From positions 44,062,198-44,126,197 of the forward strand of contig CM075937.1 of NCBI GenBank assembly GCA_038030265.1: DNA of 64,000 nt, given 5' to 3'. Origin of the DNA: Corythucha ciliata. Lineage: Eukaryota > Arthropoda > Insecta > Hemiptera > Tingidae. Positions 49,345 through 62,224 of this stretch are shown in pieces (within the stretch, counting starts at the first letter, position 1; every line of letters begins with the position of its first letter). The translations under genes were made by a program, and so were the position numbers. The notes under the pieces were generated by a model. It searched no databases and had not been told where the DNA came from. It saw only the letters and a program-made list of their open reading frames with translations.

Positions 49345-52300
49345 ATGGCGTCTAAGGATAAAGACACGAAAACGATGGAAAAATTGTTAAAACAATTTTT
49401 CAAATTTCAAAAAGGACCAAGTTGTGAGTATTGTAGCACAGTTTTTTCTGCATATACGTAAATCATTTTGATGTTGATTCACGCCTTTCAGTGTCGATTA
49501 AAGTCAGTGAAGTGCCGGACACAGCACGGATGTTTAAAATGATTAATAATTAATTTCGATACAGTTCCTCCAAGCCCCAAGTCTGCGGTCGTCGGCATTT
49601 GTGCGATGATTTACTTTATCAACTACATGAATGGGTCAAGCCCATGGTGAATTGAAGAACTTGGTCCTTCAATACTCGCCTTGCCCTCTTACCACATCAC
49701 TCATAAAAGCTCCAGTTAGAGAGCATAAGGGCAAAGACCCGAAAAGAAGGTAGATTTGAAGCGAATTTCACTTCAATTATACATTCAGTCAAGACAAATT
49801 CGCTAGTTAAGCCAAAGAACGCATACAGCCTGTCGCGATCTCAAAACAGATAGGATACTGCAAGCGAAAACTCAAAAGTCCTACCTCAAGGCGTCTAAAG
49901 TCGGTGTCGCACTTCAACGCGTAGGGTCCACCGCTAAAGTCTGAAAAATAAAAAAGAGAATAGGATTAAACACAAGGGGCAAACCATGCCTAGTACCTAT
50001 AAAAAAGGGCGTAGCCAGGGCAGAACAAGAGTGGACAGCTGCCAGGGGTGGACCAACTATTCAAGATGAAAACCATAAATTTAGCCCCAGAACCTGATTG
50101 GTTTGGCTGTAAAACTAAAGTTGTAGTCAACAGAAGCAAATGATCAGTAAAAGTGGTTATTTGACCGAGAAACTCTCGGTGGTTTATCTCAAAGAGGCAT
50201 ACTCTAATGAGTCTTGAACAAGCACCAATTGGTTTTGTTTGTCGAATTGAAATTTTGCCTTGTAAAAACTCATCAGCGCCTTAAGTGATTATTTGGCGTC
50301 CGAACATCGTCTCTATTCAGTTGCCAAACAGATGATAGGGTTGATAAAGAGCTTTTGGGTGCTAGAGGTCAGTGGAATTACTAGTTATGAATTATGCTTA
50401 TGAAACAGCAAAGATTCAAAGCTGAATAGCCATGAAATGAAATTGCCAGTTTCGGGACTAAATAGCCGCAACAATTTCAATCGGTGGCCCGAGATTCGAG
50501 AGATAAATACCCACGATACTGCAAGTTTCGATTCTATTCTATAGTGAATAGAAGTATGTAGTATGCAGTAGCCGGCCCCTACTGCACCCAAATCCTGACC
50601 GATTTAGCCACAATATTACATTGCTCGGACCTGAAAATCAACGAAATTTCGAGTTTCGCGTCTAAATATTCCAGGACTTGCTAGTTTCCAGTCTTTATAT
50701 CCTTCCTAATATCAATCTATTTTTCAAGGTTCTTGTTAAGGGAATGAGCGGAAAACGCGATTTTAGAGCGTCGTATTTTACAAATATCCCACATAACTGT
50801 ATGGCTTTATTTGAAAGGGTGCGTTTTCTACCGCAATATTACCGCATTTCTAGGAAACCATAGTTTTAAGGGCACTGATTAATAGCTTTTTCCATTTGCC
50901 TAAAAATTCAGCTCTGGAGCCGAGCATTTCCACTCATCTTCTCGGAATTATATGATATGGTAACGGAGAAGACGGATGGAAATGCTCGGCTCCAAAGCTG
51001 AATTTAATGGGAATGGAAAACGCCTTAAAAAAAGTGAAAACAAATTATTTTCCTTATGGTAAACAAAATTGGTGACCACTTTGATTTAATTGCGTTTCAG
51101 CTGGAACTAAATTCAGGGATGACTTCGTGCTCAAACCAGAATATGAGAGAGACTTATCATCGGATGCTCCTCTGGCCACACGCTTAAAAACTGTCAAAGA
51201 TCTTTTCGAAGTGATTGTCGTCAAACATTTGGACGAAGTTCGTAATTTTAGCGTTATAACCGTCCCAAGTTCCACCCGAGTGACCCCCCCCCCCCTCCTT
51301 ATTCTTTTTCCAGAGCATAGTTGCAAGGCTATGGCTTCTACTACAGGACCTTCTCGAAGACACTGTCGCTCGCGAGCATCGTCACTTCACTTTATCATTT
51401 TTCAGCACTCTTATTCAGGGTCAACACGACAAGCTGGGCATTATGCGAGCCCAGTTCTTCAAAGTCGTTAAACAACATAAAAATCCGGAAGATTTTGCCC
51501 CTCGTCTGACGCTTTTAAAAAGCCTGACGGACAATGGCAAGGACATACTGCATTTTGAAGAGGAAATCGGGGCGTTCCTTTTGGAATTTATGCATGACGC
51601 TGTTCGCGAGGGCCAAGAGCACAATTTCCTTGAAATCCTCATGAACGTTATCAAATATAACGCTTCTTACATCGACGAAGACATTATTAACGACATTATC
51701 GAGTATGTTCACTATTTTTCTCTCCTTTAAGAATTTCATGATTTTTAATGTACACCAGGAGCATCTGCGCTCTGTGCTGTCAAAGTAACAGCGAAAAAGT
51801 CGTTATGTCGTGTCTTCACGTACTTGACGCAATTGTTTGTTATTCTGAGCTACCGAAAGAGTCATTAGGTTCGTTCATAAGTACTCTTTGTCGCACCGTC
51901 AATCTGGAAATTTATTGTCCAACGAGCTGGAAGGTATTCCAATTGGTAAAGTTTCCTATGTCAGTTTTCACATTTTTTTGTTGTAGATTATGCGAAATTT
52001 AATGGGCACCCATTTGGGTTACTCGTCATTATGGACCATGAAATGTTTTTTAAGCGAACCCTCATCTCTCGGCGAGCCTGGATTACTGAGAGGAGCAGTT
52101 TTTTATACAAGCATGAGCCTTTGGAGTAGCTCTGAAGTTGCTAAGTTGAACGCCACGCCATGCTCGATTCTTCCGTCATTCCTTGCTGTAAGTGACTCGA
52201 AGAATTTTTATTCGGGCTAAAAAGTGAGTCTGATGTTTTATTTTTTAGGCGGCCAGATGCGGGCAAGTCCTCGTCATGTACGAGATCGTTATGGCGATTT

Positions 52301-55300
52301 ACCGTCTCATTTGTAAGCACGAAAAGGAGTTGTTTCACCCGGTTTGGACCTTAGTTCTTAAGATAATGAGAGTCGTTCTACCGCACACGAGTAATAATGT
52401 TTTGAATTAGTACTAATTTGGTGGTGTCTTTACAAATTTACGTTTTTTTTTTTCGTTTAGTGAAAACTGACGGTGAATCTACCGCCATGCTCACTAAAAT
52501 CTTCCACGACACCTTGAGCTACATCGAGGAACTCGACCAGAACGGCTCCTACTACGGTTGCGTCGAATCATTGTACTCGCTTATTTCCGATTGCGCCTCC
52601 TATCGACCCGAAGTCTCCGTCACTAGGCTCATCGACTATGTGGCCATGTCGATCATTCCCATCAACGAAGGCTGGCTCGACCAGCTCGACTCACTTCTCA
52701 CGCGATTCTACACTGACGAGACTTCAATTAGAATTCGAATCAACGTTCTGTCGACGCTGGCTGACGTCATTTCTCACAATCGGTTTCTATATGAGAAAGA
52801 GCTCGTGGGGATAGCGTTGAAACATTTGAAAGATGTTCACAACGAGCCTGATTTGATCGTAAGAAAGGCTGCCACGGAATTATTGGTCAATCTGTTTTTG
52901 AATTCAGAGCCCGAGCAAGCTCTCGTGCTTTTGGATGTACTCGATAAGGTAAGAAGGGGGGGGTGCCTAGTAGAAATATCGGTATTAAGTTACGCCTTCC
53001 GCAGATTCTCAATAGAGCGCTAGAAAGAAAAGAGAAAGTGCGAGAAGAAGATGCTGAAGACATCAAGAAAACAGCGCATGGTCTTATTCGAGGTTTGGCC
53101 TCATCTATGTACCATTATCCGTCAACGGTATCCGTTGCCACATTCAAATTGATCACGGGACATTTGAATCGCCACTACGACTCGGCGGAGTATTTGTATC
53201 AAGTAACATCGATTCGCCACATGGTGAGTTAGTGTTTCTTTTTTAGTGAAAACAGTCGAGGGTCGAGGCTACAGTTTTCCTGGTGGGGGAGCGGGAATTC
53301 GTATGTGGATTAGGACTTGTGGGATTTTATTTGCCTTTATTTCAATTTTAAGATGCTCGAGTGTATTCTTCGCCTCCGAGCCGACGAATACTATCGCGTC
53401 GGTCTCCTCGGCCAAGAGCTTGGTTTCTCCCATTACCTTCGAGCTCACGATCCTCCCTCCTATAAACGCCTCGAAGTACCACCGCCCGCGATGCTTCTCA
53501 CCGCGAATCTCCTCATGCCCGAGGACCACATTCGTCAGCCCTTACCGAGCGACATTATAGCCGAATTGGAGTCCGGAGTCACCGCCGGTGGAGTGCCTGA
53601 AGCATTCGACGTAATCGCCCTTGACCTTGAAACAGTGTTTCCGGTCGCCTTTGCTACCCGAGCGATCGTGAAAGCTTTGTTCAATGAAACAGGTGTATAC
53701 ACCCGTCCACCCGTGTATTCACACTGTAATATAACGGTTTCTCTAACAAATATCGCAGACTGGAAAATAATGTTGATGCTTCTCAAGGAGATTCCTCTGC
53801 TCCTAAAAAATCGAGCACTCTTCGTTTCAGACACCGAGCCGTTCCGAAAAAAGCCCAAGTCCGAAGTCGATCTTTTCGCCACAGCTATTTGCGCAATGGT
53901 ACGATTTTATTATTCCCGTACTTTGGATTTACATCTCCTCTCTCATTAAGATTGATTTTTTATAAGCTTTGCGACAAACATTTGAATCTCCCAGACCGAC
54001 TTGTGAACACTCCTCCTCGATTCAACACTTCCGATTTTCAACACTACGTCTTTCCCGTTCTAAGCTCCTTAATTCCGTATCACACGCATTTAGAGCCGAC
54101 CTATCACCAAAGAATCATCAAATGCCTCGAATACGGTTCGTCGAGCTAAAACAAAAAAATCGTTTCCCTTTTCGTACTGCTCGCTCTGAACGTCTTCGTT
54201 TCAGGACTAACCTCGAAATGTGCGCATATGTGCGTTAATGCGCTCCTGATTTGTACTTTGGAAATGAGAGATGCTATGGTCAAACTGCTACCAGAAGTAT
54301 TGCTTTGCCTCTCAAAGATTTCCGCGACTGTTGTAATCGCCGTACCAATTCTAGAATTTTTGTCGAGTAAGTGACTTTAACGTATAATAATCGTCTCAGT
54401 TTAGTCAAATTTTTGCGGGTTTCTGTTTGCAGCGCTGACACAGCTTCCTAAAATATTCGCCAATTTCGTTAGTGATCAATACATGTCGGTTTTCGCCATC
54501 GCTCTTCCATACACAAACCCTTTCAAGTACAATCACTACACCGTCTCACTCGCCCATCACGTTATTGCCGCGTGGTTTTTAAAGTGCCGCCTCCCTTTTC
54601 GGAGGGACTTTGGCAAGTTCATCACCAAAGGCCTTAAAGCGAACATTCTCCTTCCGTTTGAAGAGGGTCGCATGGTACACCGAGAGGAAATGATAAACGA
54701 GGATTCGTCGAACAGGAAACGGAGTTCGAGTTTAACCGAGCAAGTAAGTTGAAGGAAGGGTGTGTTGGTCGCCAAATATTCACACTTCCTGGCCATCTAT
54801 CTCACAGGGTAGTCGACGTCGTCAAACTATTTCGCCCCGACTGGACTTGAAACCACCCATCGATAACAACCTGTTGTCATTTCACAAAGAACTGACTGAG
54901 ACGTGTATCGATTTGATGGCAATGTACGCGTATTCTACTTGTTCACCCTTTCCCAAAAGGCAGAGTACGGCAGAGAGAATTCTCAATGGTGGAAGATCGA
55001 TGACGTGGCTCGTTGGTAATAAACTAGTGACTGTTACGACGAGCGGGTGCCATTTAAAGGCCTTAAAACACGGCCTGTGCGATAAATGTTACAAAGATTG
55101 TCGAGTCGCCTCAGGTGAGTACGGTATGATCTTTACTCCGCTACGCGCTGTCGCTTTAAATTATTTCTAAAATCAGGGAGTTCGCTTTCCAAAGAAGGTT
55201 CGGAGGAGAAAAAGTCTAAATCTGAGAACATCAGCACAGAGGTAAGTGTCTCAATGCAGTGTAAATCGACTTATTTATTATATTTGTCCATTGTTCCCTT

Positions 55301-58213
55301 TCCAGAGCACAGCATCAGGCTCTGCTCCGCCCTCCCCAGAGGATGAGAAGTCCGCTTCGTTAGAACCCGAGCAATCCAGAATTGACCAGCTCATTTACGG
55401 TTGTTTTGTATTATGCGTAGTGCGACTCGACTTTTAATTAAGATTTGACCTTGTTTCCATACACAGGAAAACATCAAGAACACCAAGCGTGCTGCTGCTG
55501 GTGCAAAGGATGGTCTGAAATAACCATCCAGCGACCAACAGGAAAGTTCCTATGTTCTATTGGGGGGGGGGGGGTATTGTTGGAGAGAACAAAATTAGCC
55601 CGTCAATTGTTTCCCATTTGAATTTGTGTGTAACGCGGTGTTCTCTTCAATAGGTTCCATGTCATGGTCGATGAGACTTCAAAATGAACCGCACTCGGCT
55701 CACATAAAGGATTGGAAGGACCACGGCAATGCTGACATTTCAACAATGTTTCTATCTTCGCTCGACACGAAAAATTATGATGAAATCGTGAGCACGGTCG
55801 CCGATAAGTTAAAAATGGTGGTATAACTGGGAAATTTGCAGAGAATGCGAGAGCGGGGACTGGAACGCGTCGGGTCGGACCCGGTGAGCATACCTCAGTC
55901 GCCGATCAAAAGACACGTTGGGTACGATGAAGAAGCTTGTAAGTTCCTGCTTTGTGCTTGTTAGTGTTGGGAGTGGGTTATTATATTTCCTTTTTGTAGT
56001 CGATGAAGGGGAGGAAGGTGCACGTGGAGGTCTCAACCCAGTCCGGCGGACCAATTCAAGCCCAGACGTAACATCTAACACAAAGAATCCTCTTCTGTTG
56101 CCGGAACCCCCTGAGCTGGAATTGGTGGAGACAATAAAAAAAATTAGTTTTCCTAAAGAGTTGAGGTATTTTTACACTTTATCGTTCTAATTTCAAAATT
56201 TTGGGACGCCCTTTCTTTGGGAGTTAATTTATTAATCGTTTTAAACTTTTTAGGGGGAATTGCGAAGCTATTCCAGAAGAAATGGGAACCACGCCGCCAA
56301 CGACTGAGGCTGTTCTATTGTTACCACCTCAAGGATCCCAGACGTCGACGACCACCGGCGGCCCAGGCCATCATCATCATCATCATCCACAACCGCCGCC
56401 TCTCGACACTAAACCACCCGTACCGTCTTCTTCGACGACGGCGTCTGGCTCATCGTCGCGACACTCACAACTGCAAGGCGGTGGCAAAGTCCCGTCGTCG
56501 GACGGTGGTGGCGAGCCAGTTGTTGCCGACACGGCGAGTCTTCCACCGCTTAAATACAAGAGGGATCGCGGTCACACTATTTCGGTGATGAGCCCGGCGA
56601 GAAAGACAGGTCGCGAGTGGGACTTGTCAGCGGCGGCGAAAAGTGTGAAACCAAAAGAAAGCAGCAGATGCTCTTCTGGAGTAAATCCTGCGTAAGTACC
56701 CGTTGAAGTCAATTTTGTTTTGTTAGTGGTGTACGGTGTCGAAGGACCTCAATTTATGGCACCTAATTAGTTGTACCCGCCTGTGTTGGGGGGGGGAGGG
56801 GCAACTTTAACCAGTGTTAGGGGTTTTCCTCAAGTGAGCACCGTTCTGCCAATTAGCATTCGTTTACGACAGATCTCCTTGGCTCTGCGAAAACCAGAGC
56901 CCGATGACTATCGCATGGCACGGTGGGCTCGAGGTTTAGAGACCTTGGCCTGTGGAAGCAGCCCTATACATCAGTTAAACCAATCGCCCAGGGGTGGGCA
57001 TATCACCCATTGAACATTTGTAACTTTGTTTTCCTACAAGGGTGGATGAGAAGTTTGATAAGTACATTCCACGAAATTCCGTTTTATTCTTCCAGATTCG
57101 TCTTTCTTCAGCTCTATCACTCGCCCTTTTTTGGCTGCAATCACGAGAAACCCATTCTTGTACCTCCAGAGACGGCTCAAACGATTAAACACCTCAGTTG
57201 GATTCCACCCTACGAAGTTCACAAGATCGGCGTTTTGTACGTGGGACCGGGGCAGGCTAATAGCGAGGTGGACATTTTACAAAATGAGTACGGTTCCCCA
57301 CGATACATAGAATTTTTGCAGGTAAGAGCCTTCGCGCTTTCTAAATTACAGTTCTCAAATTCACTCTATCTTCTACTAGCGCTTGGGCACTTTGATTAAC
57401 CTTGACGACGCTGACAAGCAGGAAATATTTTTGGGCGGCCTTGGTGCAGGAGACGGAAAGTTTTCGTACATTTGGCAGGACGATGTCATGCAGGTTTACG
57501 GTCTTTGAAGAAGACCTATTATCGAGACTTTAAAAATTATTCATTATTTTAAGGTTATATTTCACGTTGCTACACTCATGCCCAATCTGAAGAACGACCC
57601 AAAGTCGCACTCAAAGAAAGCACACATTGGTAATGACTTCACCACCATTGTGTATAACGACAGTGGTGAAGAATACAACCTTCAGACTATTTCAGTGAGT
57701 TTTGTTTACATTTTTTAAACCCCGATTTCATCGGAAAACTTTCACGGAGGAAAAACGGGGTTTCAGAGTCAATTCAACTACGCGGCAATCGTTATCGAGC
57801 CTCTAGAACACGGAACAAACCAAATTAAAGTAAAGTGCAAAGAGGAGTTGGCCTCTTTGATGTACCACACGGACTACAAAGTGATTTCAGATCAAAGTGT
57901 TTCAATTTTGGCGAGACAATTAGCTCTGCATTGCAACGTATTTTTTTTTTTTGGTAAATACTACCATCCCAGAGTGAATTTTAATTGTTCGTCGTTTTTT
58001 CAGCTTGCCGCTATTGTGATGTCGAGGAAAAAGAATCAAGCTCCTTACGCCTCCAACTGGCTAGAACGTTTGAGGCACATCAAAAGGATACACAATCGGC
58101 TCGTCGACGAGGGCTCGGGTACAAGAGGCGCTCAGGCAGCAGGACATCACGCGCCTGAAAATCCACCCCATCATTTCACTAATCACATTCACGATTTTAC
58201 CGAGTACACGTGA
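49345..58213 (+). CDS. TSC2: TSC2, tuberin (Rheb GAP)
   Basis: GTPase-activating protein for Rheb; with TSC1 it restrains mTORC1 at the lysosome. I read 26 coding exons from 49345-49423 and 51101-51237 to 57767-57937 and 58004-58213, all phase-compatible, giving 1744 residues (human about 1807). The helical N-terminal repeat region includes [24 protein letters not shown]-type [16 protein letters not shown], and [34 protein letters not shown] lies before the linker. The C-terminal RapGAP domain starts near [13 protein letters not shown] (about residue 1459). It contains [19 protein letters not shown] and [14 protein letters not shown], whose Asn (about 1598) is the catalytic thumb. The protein ends in HDFTEYT. 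The linker has a His6 run (about 1351-1356) and RGHTIS, aligning with the human AMPK-site region. Exon 2's donor (GAA|gttcgt) and exon 17's end beside a G13 run are the least certain joins. Confidence 0.95.
49424..51100. other. TSC2 intron 1
   Basis: This 1.68 kb intron is by far the longest of the gene and probably holds regulatory sequence. It contains the palindrome at 50884 and a GGGCGTAGCCAGGGC motif near 50008. A tag-along open frame after 49494 ends at once in stops and is not needed, since exon 1 joins exon 2 in phase. Confidence 0.7.
50884..51027. mobile_element. MITE-like palindrome in TSC2 intron 1
   Basis: TCAGCTCTGGAGCCGAGCAT and its near-complement flank a short centre, and the pairing extends outward to TTTTTCCATT / AATGGAAAA. 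It lies about 75 bp before exon 2, so it could influence splicing (inference). Confidence 0.6.
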
Positions 58214-58362
58214 GCCAAGAAGGGGGAATGGGATATTGATTGAATTCTAGAAAAACATTATTTTGACTGATATTTTTTAGTATTTAACCTTAAAATATAT
58301 GTTATTCACAGGATACTAATGTTATTTATTTACATCTCCTCGTCAGATAGTCATGCTTCCTG

Positions 58363-59183
58363 TTATTTTGACGCTTTGGGTCGGTGAACTTCGTCAAAGA
58401 AGTATCTGTCGAACCAAAAAGGCTCGACAACTTCACCGTAACGCATAGTTATTCTTAAAATGTACGGGAACTGGCTAGTTTTAAGCACGGAGACGAATTT
58501 CCGCTCGTCCAAATCCGATGTCTCAATTTCTTCGGGCTTTAAATCGCGATCGATGCGATTTCCCCAGAAATCCAAATATGACACTGTTATGCGTTTATGG
58601 TTGGTCTGGCCGACGTAGATGAAACCAATAAGGTTGACGAACAATTGGCCAAAGGCGAACCAAGCACCGGTGCACAGAATACCTTGAGGTACGGTACAAA
58701 AGCAAAGTTGTAACAATTTCAGGGAGTAGGAATGGAACTTACTCAGGTTCACTCGCCTTTATGGGCTACTTTGAATGTCCTGAGTAATAAAAAAAAGTAA
58801 CTCACTCGATACGCTAACAACAGCCGCCGTCTCTGTGTCGATGACACCGGCGAAATGAGTTCCCCACGAAACGGGCACCAACAGCCCTGACATTATGACC
58901 TGATACTTCTTCAGCCTGTTTACAATGGCGCAAGCGAAAATTTGACGGAGCCTAACGTTGAAATAATATTCACTTTTAATGAATGGAGAGGTTTAGACGA
59001 AAAAATAAAATGACATTACCGATATATAGGGACCCTGTCAACGAATAGTGGCGACGTGTCGTACGAAGTTTCGTACATTGGCCGGGGACCTTGACTACTT
59101 GAAAACACGCGGAGATCCGTAAAAGGAAATCGTACAGCACTTTTTAGGGCCGTCGAACTTTTAAGGGCGGCCCTGAACAGCAT
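58363..59183 (-). CDS. TMEM186: TMEM186, mitochondrial complex I assembly factor
   Basis: In vertebrates TMEM186 belongs to the mitochondrial complex I assembly machinery of the inner membrane. Exons 59183-59020, 58951-58806 and 58682-58363 join in frame to 209 residues. The N-terminus MLFRAALKSSTALKS is basic and looks like a mitochondrial presequence. Two membrane segments follow (about LLVPVSWGTHFAGV and TGAWFAFGQLFVNLIGFIYV). Then comes the family block YLDFWGNRID and the C-terminal LRITMRYGEVVE. Assignment is from this pattern and the DFWG/TFWG block; identity is probable rather than proven. The 3' end faces TSC2 across 149 bp. Confidence 0.8.
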
Positions 59184-60296
59184 TTTGTCACCCGTGCGGC
59201 ACCCTATGTTTATCCACCAACAGAACTTTCCGAAGGTGATACGTGATAGGAATTAGGATCCGATAAGAGATAAGACTGTCAAAGTTTTCGCGCTGAAGAA
59301 GGTGCTGAAGTCTGGTGGCACATTTGCAAAGTGTTACTCTTTTTGAGTTGAAGACGGTGCCAGGGGCTTAGTGGTAGTCTGGTAGTGGTAGTGCTTAGGG
59401 TGGATCCATTCAAGGAGGGGGAATCGAAACCAGTGGCGTAGTTAGCGGGCACGATGAACGCTGTACGGTGTACGGCGGCGGACGGACATACCAGAAATGG
59501 AATCTAGACATGTTAAAACATCACAGAAGTTTGAGGGTGGGTTGTAAAAATGTTTTCCTGACCGAAAACAGGTGTATTATTCAGAATGAATAATAAACCA
59601 ATGGCCTGCAGTTTCGAAGATGAATAGCCACAAAATTCTAAGTTGCTGGAATTCATTTCCGCAAAATTGCAAGTTGATGCTGGCCTTCATCTTCGCGAAT
59701 TTTCCAATTTCGGGACCATTTTTTAGTGATTCCGGAACTCGGACTAGCGAACCCTGACATTGTTCAAAGACTGTCAAGTATTGCGACGAAATTTACGTCA
59801 CTCTGAGCTAAAAATCCGAGATCTTGTCTCAAGTGGCCGTGAGAGCGCTTTAGAAGCTACTAACAATCACTAAGAAAATAAAAAGTACGAGTATAACAGA
59901 GTTGAGTTTTTCAGTAACGAATTGACGGAGTAGCGGCATTAGCGTTTTAAGTAGCGGCATTAACGTTCTGAGTAACGGTACCCAACTCTGCACGTTAAAA
60001 CAATGAACCTCAAATTGTTCCCGAACCGAGCTACTCAGTGACCGAATATTGGGCTGAGACCAAGTAGAGACTAATTCACCCCACAGAAAAGTGAAAACCC
60101 CAGAAAAGCTTCAATCACAAAAGGAAAGAGTTGAAAACACACAAAAGCTCCTACCACTTCCACTGTTGACTGGCTATCAGCGCACCTGGAAGAGAGTCAA
60201 AAATTGAAATCCAGATGGGCCGAGGATTCCGCCATGTTTTTAACCAGCGTTACGCTCTGTCAATAAGGACAGGTAAATTGCTAGGAAAGGTTTATT
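59184..60296. other. Gene-free interval
   Basis: No exon is recognised. A short tandem repeat (AGTAGCGGCATTAACGTT type, three diverged units) lies at about 59930-59985, and a GGCGTAGTTAGC motif near 59437 resembles ends of degenerate elements. Confidence 0.45.
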
Positions 60297-61825
60297 TTAA
60301 AGCGCCGTTAACGTGTATCGATTTACCCATAGAAGCAGGCCAATCATCAATCTATAAAGATGACGCGTCATCTTGGACGCACAACTCTTAGAATCTGGCC
60401 GACCGGTAGGACATCTGTAAATGTATCTCGAAGGAGGGATTATAACCATTTGGCACGGTCCAATTTCGGCTGCACTAGTCGTAAGTTTCGGTACGGGTTC
60501 ATCCGGCACGTCATCCGTCGAGGGATTCAAGGTAAATGCAGTAGGGTCGACAGGATTCCCCCCTCCGTATAATTTGAGCCGAGGGTCAAAAACTTGTAGG
60601 AAATTCCAGAACGGAGTGAGCTTGTAATAAAAGAATGGGCCTCCGTTGAACTGTCCGCAGTGCAGCCCTCCCGCGAGAATAGCGATTCCGTAGAGATTAC
60701 CAGGGTCCTCCTCTTGGCACATGAGTAGCGATCCTGAGTCACCTGCTCAAGGTTTTTTCTTTTAGCACACGTAACACACGTGTAGCACACGTTTTTGTTT
60801 TTTTAACTAAAATAATTACCGTAGCAGGGACCACCCACTCTTTGGTTTGAACGATAAGTGCAAATCTTGTTTTTTTTCGTAACATTCGGCGCAATTTGTC
60901 TATCCGCACACAAATTGGTCCACAGCCCAATACAAAATTTCATGCAAACGTCCCAATCAACAACTACTTGTTCGACGCTTTGAAGCACGCGTGTGGCATT
61001 TATCCCTTCTTTGAAGAGTTGTCGTAAGGTACCCCAACCATAAGATTGGCACGTATAGTTTCTATTCAAAAACTCGCGGTACTTGTCTTCTGTGAACTTT
61101 CGACGTTCGGAAAAAATTGCGAACGTAGCGAAATACTTATCTTCCCTGAATGGCTTACTAACGGTCAGTATGCCTACGTTGGAAGAACACATATATGAGG
61201 ACAGTTTGTACTCATTTCAAGGGGTCATTCTTATACTGACCTATATCGTTTTGCCAAATCCACCCTCGCGTTTTACATTCAAAATATGGAGTACCCCATT
61301 TCACCTTACGAATTTGCAACTGTTTCGTCGTCTCCCCTTCTTTTTCAAGTTCAGCGGGGCTTTTGTTAAAATGATGGCTCCAGACCAGGAAGCGATTATC
61401 GAGATCGTGGTGCTCGGGATCGAGACCCCAGAGGCGATCGGGTGAACTGTGCACGCTCAGTACGCAGTGGCAAGTCGTCACAGAGTGTACCTGGAGATTT
61501 TTTTTTTAGTCAGGCAAAAGATAAACACGTATGGTGGGCGGGAGATCGTTTTCAACGTTGAGCATTATTTGCTGCTTCTTCCGGTTAATATTACCGGTGT
61601 CAAAGCGTTTGACATGCACGTGTAGAAGTTTTCACCTCGCTTCCACACGGCGAGAACGTGGGAAACGTAAGGCCCCCACTCGGCATCGGCGCCTTTCATT
61701 ATTTTACTTTCATCGAAATCTCTGTTGAGGTGATATTGACGGGATTCATCAAACATTCCAAACGCCATGAATAACACAACAAATTTTGATGACAACATCC
61801 CAATTCTAATCTTAACACTTATCAT
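60297..61825 (-). CDS. Divergent secreted trypsin-like serine protease
   Basis: Chymotrypsin-fold protease, probably secreted or surface-anchored. Exons 61825-61595, 61490-61241, 61173-60820 and 60742-60297 join in frame to 426 residues. A signal peptide (SSKFVVLFMAFGMF, about 12-25) is followed by a short pro-segment. The activation site reads ESK|IMKGADAEWGPY in place of R|IVGG. Catalytic His is in VTTCHCVLS (not TAAHC), Asp in NDIGIL and Ser in GDSGSLLMC, so the triad is complete. Insertions lengthen the fold, and a proline/threonine-rich tail of about 80 residues ends in a hydrophobic stretch (LMIGLLLW). The target bond, substrate and any membrane anchor are unknown. The 67 bp third-exon acceptor was chosen because it gives NDIGIL in frame. 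Confidence 0.8.
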
Positions 61826-62224
61826 TACTTTACTAAATTTTGAACGCGATTATCCCATATGTGTGTGATCCCACAATCGAACTTCATTACCATATCTTGA
61901 CAGCATCTCGCGTTCCTCTAAAACTCTTTTTTGCCTTAAATTGTGAGTTTTGTCGCTCACGGTAAAAAATTGCACGTTAGAACATCCAGAGCAGTTCGGG
62001 ACTAATCGGAAACCGGAGCGGGCAAACGAACAGACCTATTATTAACTCTTGAAGAGAGCGATAGCAAGGCGTTTTAGCCATGGGAGGCGATGCCTTCCAA
62101 AACAGTTTTAAATTTTAAAAAATCTAATGAATTACATTTACTTGTTCTGCCTTACAAAAATACTTAAACTTTGTACATACATACAAAATGAATGAAAATT
62201 GCGAAAGGCGACTTTCGACGCTTA
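61826..62224. other. Interval between protease and transporter
   Basis: About 400 bp lie between the protease start and the transporter stop, both minus strand. It must contain the protease promoter and the transporter 3'UTR. I see no further exon. Confidence 0.5.

Noticed and set aside
48993..49403. 136-codon minus-strand open frame starting near 49403
   Set aside because: Its first half lies antisense to TSC2 exon 1 and the rest is out of frame with the real minus-strand gene, whose exons join in phase from 48996.
49494..49552. Possible second TSC2 exon after an acceptor near 49491
   Set aside because: It closes with stop codons almost at once, while exon 1 joins the exon at 51101 in phase and in register with the tuberin N-terminus.
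53535..53882. 115-codon minus-strand frame
   Set aside because: It is antisense to TSC2 exons 9 and 10, which are clearly coding on the plus strand.
61212..61240. Reading straight on after NDIG in the trypsin-like protease
   Set aside because: It meets a stop within ten codons; the 67 bp intron ending at 61174 restores NDIGIL and the rest of the fold.
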